A DNA stretch of 64,000 bases. Origin: Mytilinidion resinicola (taxonomy: Eukaryota > Ascomycota > Dothideomycetes > Mytilinidiales > Mytilinidiaceae). Below the pieces are notes generated by a model. It had not been told where the DNA came from and made no database searches. It saw nothing but the letters and a program-made list of their open reading frames with translations. Shown piece after piece: positions 1 to 10,108 of the stretch (its first letter is position 1; every line of letters starts with the position of its first letter). The position numbers and the translations under genes were made by a program. The stretch is from positions 1,881,162 through 1,945,161 of the forward strand of contig NW_022985441.1 of assembly GCF_010093595.1 (NCBI RefSeq). Direction: 5' to 3'.

Positions 1-1081
1 AGGGGAGGGCAGATATACGCTGTTTGGTGGACGTCGGACTGCACCACACGGCGACAATCTCCAAGGTGCAGCGATATGACGGCCTAGCTGCTGGGTGGGA
101 GTCGCGGCGGTCGTGCTCGCGCCGTCTGCAACACGGCTGATAACGGGCGCTTCTTTTTTTCTGACAGTTGTCGCAGCGCCGTGTGCTACAGTCGGCCTCT
201 GATGCCCCGCGCCGTCCCGCAAAATGCTCTTCGAACTGCCCCACCAGCCCTGGCAACGCAGCAAAGCCAGCACCAGGCCCGGCCGCGTTTCTCCACGAGA
301 GGCTCTGCACGCAGGGGAAGCGAGTCGCGCCCAGGCTCGAGGCGGTGAGGCGCACAACCAACCTGCAGAGGCTCCGACGGCGCTGGACGTGGTCTGCAGC
401 AACAGCGCAGCAGACGTGTTTTATATCCAGCAGCCCGCCTGTTATCGCGCCCGCCGCCAATAGCAGCATCGCCCCAGCCAGTGCCTGGCCACCGGCACTC
501 CGCCCGCACGCCCGTGCCAGTGCTTTGGGTCTCCGGGGGCCCTGTCAGCCTGTTGGTGGCCCGATCTGCAGCCACCCAAGACACGCTGCACCACTCCCGG
601 CCCGCCCTGCCAGCCTGCACTATCAGCTCGTCGCTATCACTTCCAGAAGACCGCTCGCGCGTGGATGGCTGGCCCTGGTGTTGGTTGCCCAGAAGCGGCA
701 TTATGTTCCGCAACGTTTGCTATATCTACCTTTGTCGAGCACCGTCACGGATGCACCTGTTTGCCCAATCGCGACGTCAGACCCCAACCAAGTTATGTTC
801 TGACGGCAGGCGACTGTCAAGTTGTCGTGGACAGCCATCATCCCGGGAAGACGCAGCCCGGAAGAGATAACGCCGCGGGGAGGGTGTGGCAGCCTTCCTC
901 CACAGTATCCTCCGCAGCATCCTCCACGGCCTCCTTCGAGGACAATCTTGCTCAATCCAGAAGGAAGCCAACACAGATCCACATTTGCAACAAGCCCGTG
1001 AGCAATGACGGCAATGGTATTGATTGCATAGATTAATAGACTCGTACCAGCATGTTCCAGCCTGGCACCCGTGGCCAAGCA
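1..1081. other. Intergenic, no gene seen
   Basis: GC-rich stretch downstream of the CLF1 stop. Several overlapping open frames run through it on both strands, but their products are low-complexity Pro/Ala/Arg/Ser-rich and match no family I recognise. I see no intron-exon logic, tRNA or clear repeat. The left edge is cut by the window, so a neighbouring gene's UTR could reach in. Confidence 0.5.
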
Positions 1082-3169
1082 CTACGACCCTCCATTCTGG
1101 CCGGCCTGCTCTTGCTTCCACTTGTGCGCCATCTGCAGCAGCTTCGACATCTTGGCCGCGCTCTCGTCGTCGGCCGGGAACACGTAGTCCATGTACTCCT
1201 CGAATGAGTCGTCGTCGAGCTTCCTCCGTTTCTTGACCTTGCGTGGCATTTGCGCGTCCACCTTCTCCAGGTCGGCTGCCGTTCCGTGTGTTGCCTCGAA
1301 CGATTTCCACGCATTGAGAAGAGCAACTCTCTGTATGATAGTTAGCATGTGCCCAGTAAATCCACCATTAGACAAGGGGAAACATACCTCTTCCTTCAGG
1401 TCTTTCTCCTTCATGCTTTTGTACGCCCTCTCGAAGATCTTCCGTGCCCTCGCCTTCGCCTCCTCGCTGACAGGCCTCTCCTCGTCCTCGTCCGCCTCTT
1501 CCTCATCATCAGGCACCCCAATCTCGAACTGAGCCCAGCTGATCCAGACCTTGACGTGATCGGTCTTCTGCAGCAGCCGCTCGTAGAGCTGCCTCGTTGC
1601 GTCGTACTCACCTTCCTCCTCCTCGAAGTCGATGTATGCTTTCCACAGCAGTTCAGGCATGTCCAACTGGGGCTGATCCACAGCGAGTTCGAAAATCGCC
1701 TTGGTTCTTTCTAGATCGTCGAGACCGCGCTCCAATTCCGCAAATTTAATCCATGCCTGGCAATTCGCGGGGTTCCATTCGATGTACTTCTCGTACAGCG
1801 TCCGGCACCTGACAAACTCAAAAAGCTTGAGCTCGAGTTCAATGTAGCCCTTGAAAAGCTTGTCCTTCGGGCACATCCCTATCGCCCTTCCCAGCGTCTT
1901 CCGAGCGGCTTGAAGCTGACCTTGACGGATCTCGAACTGCGCCGCCATCAGCCAGACCTTGGCAAACGTGAACTTCTTATGCGGAAGAAGCTTGAGACAT
2001 TCCTGGTATATTTGCCTCGTTCGGTCCACATCTTTGCTCGTCATTTCCTCATAGAGCGCGTAGAACAGCCATAGGTAGATATATCTCCTCCAGTGCCGCT
2101 TCTCTTGGGTGGGCGGAATTTGTGCAATGGCCCGTTCGTAGACGTCCCGAACCCGGTCCACGTTCCCTGCAGTCTCTTCCAAACGTGCATAATCAATCCA
2201 CGCGTCATAGTTTTTGCCGTTCTCTTTGACTTGTTCCTCGTACTGCACCCTCCGCTTTGACAGAATGACATCCTCCACCCCCTCCCGATCGCCAAACTGC
2301 TTCTCAAATGTGGTGTAGGCCTTGTGTAGATTGACTGATTTGGAACGGGGCATTCGGTCGAGAGCGAATTTGTAGATTGCCCGTGCTCGTTCCAGTTCCT
2401 TCAAACTAGCCTCGAATTTGGCGTAGCTCATGAAGAGTTTCTCGTCCATAAAGTCGTCTCCAAGCGTCTCGATAGCCATGCCATACACCTCCCGAACCAG
2501 ATCACTAGTGCCATTCTCTTGCTCGAAACGCGCCCACTTGATCCAATTCTGCGGCTCCGGATGAACGGTGGTGAATCTCTGGAATAGCTGCCGGGCTCTC
2601 TCAACCTCGTTGTACCTCCTCTCCAGCTTGATATAAGCAGACCATGCTGCTGGCTCAGGCTCCCAGGACATCCATCGCTCAAATACCTGGCGGCATCCAG
2701 CAACATTGCCCAAGGTCTCCTCCATGTAGACATACTTGTACCATAGCTTGTCTACCCGCGGGAGGTAAGACACAGCGCGATCAAGTACGTTCCTGGCATG
2801 CGCAATGTTCCTCTCCTTCATTTCGCTCTCGATGTACCGAACCCATAGCACCACCGACGTATAGTCCACATCCAGCGCGCGCTCAAAGATAGATCTGGCT
2901 CTTCGAAACTCCTTTTGCTCCAACTCGAACTGTGCATAGCGCATCCAGTTGTTCATGTTTATCCGATTCCGTCGTACATAGTCCTCAAACTCCTTCCTCT
3001 TTCGCCCTTGGTACTCATGGAGCTCCTCGAGATCGGCGAACCGCTGTGTCGGCGCTTGCAGGCCTGGTTCTTGTCGGTCGACGGCTTCGCGCAAAAGCTG
3101 TTCGGCGCTGATTTGGATGGGTGCTGCGGCCTTGTTCTTGACCCGAGGGGGTCCCCGTGAGGCCTCCAT
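1082..3169 (-). CDS. CLF1: Pre-mRNA-splicing factor CLF1 (crooked neck / SYF3, HAT-repeat protein)
   Basis: The product is a scaffold of the spliceosomal NineTeen complex, needed for assembly and activation of the spliceosome in the nucleus. The protein is built almost entirely of half-a-TPR (HAT) repeats with the recurring pattern W..Y..FE and ERA..IYERA, beginning near residue 35. The tail is acidic and then basic (KKRRKL). The reading frame is open throughout, but residues encoded by 1331-1387 interrupt the conserved KEE/RVALL junction. This segment has GTATGT and CAG ends, so it is a 57-nt intron without a stop. Removing it gives 676 aa, close to the usual fungal length of about 670-680. 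The start at 3169 ([13 protein letters not shown]) matches the usual short N-terminus before the first repeat. Family assignment is very secure. Confidence 0.96.
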   Translation of the reverse strand: MEASRGPPRVKNKAAAPIQISAEQLLREAVDRQEPGLQAPTQRFADLEELHEYQGRKRKEFEDYVRRNRINMNNWMRYAQFELEQKEFRRARSIFERALDVDYTSVVLWVRYIESEMKERNIAHARNVLDRAVSYLPRVDKLWYKYVYMEETLGNVAGCRQVFERWMSWEPEPAAWSAYIKLERRYNEVERARQLFQRFTTVHPEPQNWIKWARFEQENGTSDLVREVYGMAIETLGDDFMDEKLFMSYAKFEASLKELERARAIYKFALDRMPRSKSVNLHKAYTTFEKQFGDREGVEDVILSKRRVQYEEQVKENGKNYDAWIDYARLEETAGNVDRVRDVYERAIAQIPPTQEKRHWRRYIYLWLFYALYEEMTSKDVDRTRQIYQECLKLLPHKKFTFAKVWLMAAQFEIRQGQLQAARKTLGRAIGMCPKDKLFKGYIELELKLFEFVRCRTLYEKYIEWNPANCQAWIKFAELERGLDDLERTKAIFELAVDQPQLDMPELLWKAYIDFEEEEGEYDATRQLYERLLQKTDHVKVWISWAQFEIGVPDDEEEADEDEERPVSEEAKARARKIFERAYKSMKEKDLKEEVCFPLSNGGFTGHMLTIIQRVALLNAWKSFEATHGTAADLEKVDAQMPRKVKKRRKLDDDSFEEYMDYVFPADDESAAKMSKLLQMAHKWKQEQAGQNGGS

Positions 3170-3993
3170 GGTGGCGGCACTTGGAGGTTGGAGTTGTCGT
3201 AAAGATAGGTGAGGGGTTTGAGGGCGCGTGCGCCGACAAAAGTCGTCGTCAAGTATGTGAAGTGGTGTTGGACGAAAGTTGTTTGAAGCAAGGTGGAGCT
3301 CTCGAAGTTTACCTGGATGGCCTGTGCGCCAGCACGTGACTGTTTACCGGCCCTCAATTTTCACACTCTTTTTCGACTCCATTCTAACAACACTCACACA
3401 ATCGAAACCACCCCTGGGTTCCTTTCCAAGTCACATACATATTGTCTGAATCTCGATCTAGAAACTGTTAAGCGTTTATTGTTAGCCCAGGCTCTCTCTT
3501 TATGACGATCAACCCCAGAATCTGCCCTTGAATGCCTGTACGCAATATTGCTGCAGCAGATCAATCGTGTCCTTTTCACATCTAGTACTACCTAATCTTC
3601 AAGATATACTAGAAGCGGTAGGCTGCGGTCTAGTTATGCTCATTTCGACGACCTAAAAGGAGCCATGTGGTCATCGGCCGACAACGCATTCTGCCGCCTA
3701 TGTATCCCAGCGTCGATGTTCCGTTATGGTAATTTTCCGTAACCCACCTTGAGGCGCCCTCTCCTATAGATCTCTTATTCAGACTTCCTATACTTTCATC
3801 TCTCATCAAGACCCAATCAGAGAGCTGCTTCCGTCCGGTGTGCTTCCGTGAGTCTCCGTAATCAAGGTGCCTGAATTCTTATCTCGCTTCACAAACGAAG
3901 CCTGCCCTGCTGCATCCATAACTTCCGCAACATACTACATGTACAAATAATTTCCTACACTCTGCCATCAAAGCAACGGATTACGTCACATCA
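3170..3993. other. Intergenic (CLF1 promoter side)
   Basis: This contains the CLF1 5' flank and then unassigned sequence. I see no coding potential beyond short random frames. The segment is less GC-rich than the genes around it. Confidence 0.5.
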
Positions 3994-4140
3994 TCCTCAA
4001 TGGTCTAGTGGTCATGATTTCCGCTTGTCAAGCCTCACAGCTCTACAAGCGCGGGAGAGTAAGCACCACCGCCAACCATTGCCTGATTACCAATCATGCT
4101 AACGGATGTTGCAGCCAGGGTTCGATTCCCTGTTGGGGAG
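3994..4140 (+). tRNA. tRNA-Asp(GTC) with two introns
   Basis: The acceptor strands 3994-4000 (TCCTCAA) and 4133-4139 (TTGGGGA) pair over 7 bp (one G-T), with G4140 as discriminator. The T arm 4116-4132 is perfect (CAGGG, TTCGATT, CCCTG). The anticodon stem is 4020-4024 with 4051-4055, loop T32 T33, anticodon GTC at 4027-4029 and A37 at 4030. Intron 1 (4031-4049, 19 nt) is at the canonical site after nt 37, and its 3' end ACAAG can pair with CTTGT at 4024-4028. The variable loop AGA|C is then interrupted by 4059-4114 (56 nt). Removing both gives a normal 72-nt tRNA-Asp with a four-base AGAC variable loop. An A-box-like sequence (4001-4011), the B box (4119-4129) and a downstream T run are present. 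It could be an inactive copy, but all paired positions are kept. Confidence 0.88.
4059..4114 (+). other. Spliceosomal-type intron inside the tRNA-Asp variable loop
   Basis: The 56-nt insertion begins GTAAGC, has a branch site GCTAACG at 4098-4104 and ends TTGCAG. The branch A (4102) lies 12 nt before the 3' end. Length, branch motif and spacing match the protein-gene introns in this window. Its removal restores the tRNA variable loop exactly. Confidence 0.8.
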
Positions 4141-4160
4141 CATGCTATCCTCTTGGATTC

Positions 4161-4166
4161 TTTTTT
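4161..4166 (+). terminator. RNA polymerase III terminator of tRNA-Asp
   Basis: A run of six T on the coding strand lies 21 nt after the discriminator base. This is the usual Pol III stop signal and supports independent transcription of the tRNA gene. Confidence 0.7.
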
Positions 4167-4892
4167 GCACCTTGACGGTCTACTTCACTGATGCTGGTGG
4201 ACATATTTTTGAATGTCTACTGTGCGTACATCACTTAGCACGGATGTACTCATATTTTTAATATCTTCAGACCTCGTGTTCCACTCAACTTCATCCGGGA
4301 CATCCGTGCTCCTTGGAACTGTCTGCCCATCCGCCCCGGCTACAGTTTCATCACCGGAAGACCGGACCCCGCAATTCACTAGCACACGTAACATCGTCCA
4401 AGCCCTCTGAAATTGCACGTATGGAGTTAAATAGTACTCTTATAAACATGGTCCAGATTAGGGAAGCGCCGTTCTTATATCTTGCGTTACTTCAGCCGAG
4501 TACGTCCAGGAGCCCTTCAAGACTTTTAGGGAGGTGTCGTTTCTTTCGGAACTGTGGGTCAATTGACACCCTGCTATCTCCACATCTTCTCATTCGCCCG
4601 TCCAGGGGGACTCCATGCCAGGAAGTATGGTCGTGTTCCTTCCCAAATGACAAGTTATTGCACATTAGGCACACGACACATATTTTTTTTTATTTCGCTT
4701 CGGGGATTCCCTACGCAGTAATAGTTGTACAGTACTATATGATTGTCTCTGTAATCTCATTCGCCTCCATTTCGGTGCCGCTCTTGATTAAATGACACCA
4801 CCGTCGGGAATGACCCAATCAGGCCCTCGAACGGTTGGGTTTGAGGCCTGACAACTGTGTGGCGTGCCCTGAGCTGTTATTGAAAATCCGCA
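4167..4892. other. Intergenic, no gene seen
   Basis: AT-richer sequence without a convincing frame. The longest open frame has no recognisable domain and unbiased composition. Confidence 0.5.
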
Positions 4893-5270
4893 CGAGATGC
4901 AACATTTTCGAAACTGCGAGTCGAAATAAGTTTTTTACAAAGTATAATCCGACTTACATGATCCACGTTCCTTGCTACGGTCTGAGGTGTTTCAAACCAT
5001 CATCAAGAAGCTGGGCTAAATGTCGAAGTCTCGAGACCCCGTATTAGACTAACCATAAGCTCTGTCACTGTCTAGGTTACTTCGAAGCACTACCAGAATC
5101 AAGGCGAGATGTAACATTCTCGAGACTGCGAATTAGACTGCCGAATAACGAAGCATAATCCGCTTCTCTTGTCACTATCTGGAGTACTTAAAGCACTCCC
5201 CAAACATTCTAACGAGGTGCAAATTCTCAAGGCTGTGAAATAGAGGAACTTCGGATGGCTTGTAGCATAA
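4893..5270. repeat. Degenerate tandem repeat, about 105-110 bp unit, 3-4 copies
   Basis: Copies share a core like GAGATGTAACATTCTCGAGA followed by CTGCGA, an AGTCGAA/ATTAGACT segment, CATAATCCG and a weaker TGTCAC-TATCTGGAG-TACTT-AAGCACT tail. Core starts are near 4893, about 5014 (weak), 5105 and 5213. Copies differ by many transitions and small indels. No open frame spans it. Confidence 0.6.
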
Positions 5271-5497
5271 CGCGATGGCACAGCAGAGGCGCCCCGAGCA
5301 GGTCACACAATACGAAAAGATAAAACGCCACTTCCATAGACTGCAGTCGGGAGTGATGATGGCTCCCCACTGCCCCTCAGCCTGTAGCACAACAGCAAGA
5401 AATGAAAGGTAGCTTGGCCAAGCAAGTTCTATGTAAAAGGTCCCGCGATATCCAGTGTTTGGGACTACTTACGTGCTTCACATACGACTTCCAAAAC

Positions 5498-6440
5498 ATG
5501 TCCTCCGTCAAAGGCAAACTCTTCGCAATCACAGGCGCAGCATCTGGGATCGGTCTAGCAACAGCAAGACTGCTAGCTTCCAAAGGCGCTCTACTCACTC
5601 TCGCTGACACGGATATTGACGGGCTGGAGAAGCTGCAAGCGGAGCTGCTGGATCACACTAAGGTTAACGTAGATAAGCGCAATGTTGACGTCCGCGACTG
5701 CTCCCAGGTCGACTCCTAGATCGCAGACTCAGTGGTACATTTTAGTCGCCCGCTCGATGGTTAGTGACATCCCCCCCTCCCCGGTCCTCCTCACTTCCCG
5801 ACTCGACAGTCTGCAATTATCACGGATATTTGAGAAAAGCAGGACTAACCCCCAGACCCTAGGCGCCGCAAACCTCGCCGGCATCTCCGGCGTCCTCGGC
5901 GCAGTGCGCTCGTTTAACGCGCATGACTACGACGACGTCTTCGCCATCAACGTCAAAGGAACCTTCCATAGCACGCAAGCCGAGCTCAAGCACATGCGCA
6001 TCGCCGACCCCGCTAACGATATCGGCGGCGGTAGCATCGTCAACGTGGCCAGCGTAGTCGGCGTAAAGGGCCTACCAGGTGTTGGCGTGTACTCAGCGAG
6101 TAAGTTCGCCGTGGTCGGGATCACAAAGAGCGCGGCGGCGGACGAGAAGGAGTCGGGGATACGGGCTAATGCTATTGCGCCGTGAGTTGGTTTCTTCTAT
6201 ATCTTAAGAGGGTACTGGACGGGAGTCGAGGCTGACGTGTTAAGGTGAAGGGGATTCGTGGATACGCCGCTCATGACGAAAACGGATGAGCGGATGGGGG
6301 AGCCGCTACCGCATGGTTGTCTGTTGGGACGACAGGCAAGGCCGGAGGAGATTGCGAAGTTGATCGTGTTTTTGCTGTCTGATGACAGCTCGTATGTGAC
6401 TGGGTCGGTGTATGGGATCGACGGGGGTACTGTGTTCTAA
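5498..6440 (+). pseudogene. Short-chain dehydrogenase/reductase, interrupted by TAG at 5717
   Basis: Classical SDR: cofactor motif TGAASGIGLA near residue 10, NVDVRD, the NLAG strand motif, catalytic Tyr in VYSASKFAV and C-terminal YVTGSVYGIDGG. Exons read as 5498-5759, 5863-6181 and 6251-6440. The introns have CTAAC (5844-5848) and CTGAC branch sites and join the conserved LDG|AANLAG and NAIAP|GFVDTPL segments. Exon 1 carries TAG at 5717-5719 in the block reading VDS-stop-IADSVVHF, where the family usually has Trp (TGG). A single G-to-A change explains it. An alternative splice from 5708 to 5855 would skip the stop, but it uses a poor donor (GTCGAC) and deletes a conserved helix. Substrate unknown. 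Confidence 0.75.
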
Positions 6441-6753
6441 ACCTGAACATGGTTGTATTGGCGTTACAAAGCTACATGACGGTTGGAGAAGAATCAACGG
6501 AAGATAGTTGGAGGCAGTGTTCTGGGGAAAGTCTGAGTACTGTGTCCTACTTAAAACCTGACTGCGCTTATCTCTACCCACTGACCTTTGACCGCTACCA
6601 CGTACTGTACAACTCTATACAGACTTACAATGACAGCGATTTATATCTTCAACCCCAATATCTTTCACGATTAAGCCTTGAACTCCCCCAACCCATTACT
6701 CCTGAAATACTCCTATCACCATCCCCGTAAACCTTCAATCTGTTTGCTATAGT
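6441..6753. other. Convergent 3' intergenic
   Basis: This is the space between the 3' ends of the SDR gene and the permease. It holds short open frames only, so it probably consists of 3' UTRs. Confidence 0.5.
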
Positions 6754-8807
6754 CTACCTCTTACCAGGCGGATTCATCTCAATAACAATAGCCTCAACAC
6801 CATCATGCGACGTCTCGTACTGACTCCCAAACTTCTCCTGCGAGTTGCCGCTCCCTAGCGACGCCGACGACGGATCGTGAACTTCATTGTGACCGAAGCG
6901 GCCGGACACGTTTTGAGCGGCGGATATAAACCAAGGGAGTTTACCTTGTGGTCTCACTGTAGAGAATCAGCGATTGAAGGGTGATGACTAGGGGTTGGGG
7001 ATGACTTACCCGTCCAGTACTCGCGGTGATCTTCATCATCAGGCACGATGTGGCCGCGGGAGATGAGCTTGGTGAGGTAGATAGGGCCGTTGAGGGCGGT
7101 GTAGACCATTATCCCCGCGATCAGGCCGTAAGCGGTGGAGTAGCCGAAGGGAATGAACATCACGGTGACGAAGGCGGGGATGGCGTCGCCAATGTAGCGC
7201 CAGTTGATATTGACGATTTGGCGGATCATTAGGCAGCCGACCTGGACTGGGTTAGTTTGTAGTTATCGGGAACGGTGTGTAGACCTTACCAATATCAATG
7301 TGCAACCAGTAGCCCACGGAGGGATAGAAGCGAAAATAGGGGCGAAAAACATAGAGACCAAGAAGCAAAAGCCGCATGTCATGGCGGTCAAGCCAGTTTT
7401 ACCGCCCTCAGCAATACCAGCGCCAGACTCAATAAAAGCGGTGACAGGAGAGCAGCCAAATAGCGCGCCGACCGAGATACAGAAAGCGTCGGTGCAATAT
7501 GCCAGAGTCGACCGAGGGAAGTCTCCGGTCTCCGTGTCGACGACACCGGAGAAGCGGGCCATGCTGTAGAGAGTGGCGGTACAGTCGATGATATCGACGT
7601 AAAGAAATGTAAAAAGAGCTAGGGCGAAATGAGTGGGTGCCACGGTGATATCCCAGTCCATCGCGTTGAGGGTTGAGTGGATTGGTCTGAATGCAACGAC
7701 CTTTTTGAAGAAGTTGAAGCGAGAGTCTCCAGCTTCGGTATAATCAAAGTAAGTGAACGATGTGGTTCGTGGCCAGGACATGATGGAAACTAGGGCGATA
7801 CCGACGAGGATGGCACTTTTCACCTTGTAAGACATGAGGTAAGAAGTTACAATGCCTCCACAGAAGATACCAATCCACATTGTAGGACTGGTCATCTCGT
7901 GACTTGTACAGAACCCATTGTCGTCCAAGTATTCCGGTGGGCATCCGGCGATGTTCAAAGGTGTAGCTGTTCCTCCGGTGATCGCACCAATACCAGCAGA
8001 GTAAGTGAGTCCAATCTCAGCGAGGAACAGGCCGATACCGCAACCGCTGGCGATTTTTATGGAACTCGGGATCATCTTCACCAACCACTGCCTCATTCCA
8101 ATCAAAGAGAGGAATATGAAAATGAAGCCTTCAATGAAAACAGCGGTAAGAGCAAGCCGGTATGAGACGCCGCCGGTGCCATGGAAACCGACAACTTGGT
8201 ACGCGAAGTAGGCATTGAGGCCCATTCCAGGACTATTGACCTGATAGTCAGAACTTGGATCGAACCGCATAGGGAAAAGATACTTACGCGAGGCAGACTG
8301 GCATGTTGGTCAGAAAACCAAACAGAAACGAGCTGAACCCTGCAATCGCAGCAGTGGCAGTAATGAGGTCCCGATTTAAGTCTAACCCAAATTAGCTTTG
8401 TACACCAAAAAGACGAAGTTAGTATGAACTCACCAAGGAGACAGGCATTGTAGGCAGGGTCTGCGGAACAAGTAGGGTCCTTTGTATCATTGCAGACACA
8501 TGTTCCTCCAGAATCGGTCAAGACGGAGGCCTGTCACGTTTAGTGGTCTCCAAAGACTGCTAGGTTAGAACCCTACATTGACTGCAATGATATAGGCCAT
8601 CGTGAAGAAGGTAGTAACGCCCGCACGAATTTCCGTCAAGAATCTCGTATTCGGAATTTCCTTGTCCTTAAGGAAGTCAGTATCAAGACTGTGCTCATCG
8701 CAGGGTTGACTCACATGTCCAGAGCCTTGAAGCCGGAAGATACGTCCAAACGTAGATGCACCCATCCAGTCATTGATGGTGATGCATGCTTGCCGAATTG
8801 CATCCAT
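6754..8807 (-). CDS. azgA: Purine (hypoxanthine-adenine-guanine) permease, AzgA type
   Basis: Plasma-membrane proton symporter of the NCS2/AzgA-like family that imports purine bases. Seven exons on the minus strand: 8715-8807, 8577-8666, 8434-8530, 8288-8381, 7290-8232, 7010-7241 and 6754-6956, joined by six introns of 46-55 nt. The joined frame gives 583 aa, the usual size (about 580). Recognisable blocks are GRIFRLQGSGH, FLTEIRAGVTTFFTMAYII in TM1, TDSGGTCVC with a Cys-rich loop (CNDTKDPTC), RDLITATAAIAGF, the PGMGLNAYFAY motif, and GCSPVTAFIESGAGIAEGG, the diagnostic motif of the family. The first intron (8667-8714) contains no stop, so an unspliced frame also reads through. The C-terminal tail is cytosolic and polar. 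No defect seen. Confidence 0.95.
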
Positions 8808-10108
8808 GGCGAAAAGGAATGAGTGGTGCGGAGAATTGACGAATGTACGACCTCCCGAACGGCAGCGAATTCTCCGGATGGAACGAAGGTGGGAAGCAGG
8901 TGGCAGCTAGAGAATGTGCATTTGGACTCCGGGAATATATACCAAGTACCAAGACCACAAGCAAATGGGAGAACGATGAGATCAACTCTAGGGCTCCTTG
9001 TCCAATTACTCCGCGAGACAGTTCGGGGGTCCGGGGTGGAGAAGAGATCGTACCACTCGCGAAGCCATAGGAGACCATTAGAGGCCAGACACCTGCCACG
9101 CCGCCAGAGGCCAACAGAAGACAGCTGAACCGGCACGCATGGCGTCGGTGTTGAAACGCCTTCACCTCAAGTTTGTTTTTGGCTTGGTGCCAGGCACATC
9201 GTACAGGTCCGATCTGGCGAATCCTCGTGTGTGGAGGTTGTGGGTAAAGGTTTGGTGGTGTTCATCGGGCGAGTCATGGAGGCTGGCGGATGGGCCCGCC
9301 ATGCACGGAGCTCCAAGCATCTGGACCGGCATCGACTCCGCAAGGCTAGCCGAGTAGATCCCCCACATGGCATTGATCCTTTCCGCCCTATCATCCACTG
9401 CTGTCTCCTGGAACCACAACCGGGTCCACAGGAACGAGCACGGGATCAGGGGGATAACGGTGCGGTGTTACTTCCGTCGTGATGCAGGGCCGCATGAACA
9501 ACAGAAAAAGGAAAGCATATCGCAAGTCTCTCGCCGGCTGTATCAGAAGCTGCAACTCCAGCTGCATCTCGGCCTCCCCGTCACACCCTCCACGTTGTTC
9601 CCGGCCAAGCGGCATGTGGCCCGCTTGTGGCTGCACACCATCTTCCAGAAGATGGCCGCCGCTGTCACTTCGGCCTCGTATCACCACGTGTGGCGCCCTC
9701 TCCGCGAGAGAGAGCCAGCGCCAGGAACGCAGCAGCCGACAGCCGGACCACGATCCACCGGCGGCGTTTTTATCTCACCTAGGGGCCATCGTACGATACC
9801 AGCGGGCCCAACCACGCGGCTTGTAGGGCATGGCCAGTGAGAAACGAGCATCGTGGCAGCTCGATTAAGCCACCACCACGTTGCGCTGATTGATTTCTTT
9901 CGGCATTCGGGACCAGCGCAAGAGACGTGCTTCCGGCCAGCCGCATTGCTGGGAGGCGCGTCCGAGGCCATGTCGTCAATCTCCCATGTCGTCTCCTGGC
10001 CTTTGGGATTTCAAAGTCCAGAGTGCCGGCCCAAGCTCACTGTGACGTTCGCTGCTTTTGAACCCCAAAGCCCGCTCCCGAATCCATTCCCTTGAAGCAT
10101 TGCCAACC
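8808..10108. other. Intergenic, GC-rich, no gene seen
   Basis: This is the divergent 5' region between the permease and the methyltransferase-like gene. Overlapping open frames on both strands give Arg/Ser/Pro-rich products without domains. A remote regulatory function is possible but not shown. Confidence 0.45.

Noticed and set aside
168..803. Long open frames on both strands at the left edge
   Set aside because: Low-complexity Arg/Pro/Ser/Ala composition typical of GC-rich chance frames; no domain or splice pattern.
9367..9971. Overlapping open frames of 96-157 codons in the azgA upstream region
   Set aside because: Simultaneous open frames on several strands reflect base composition; products show no motif.
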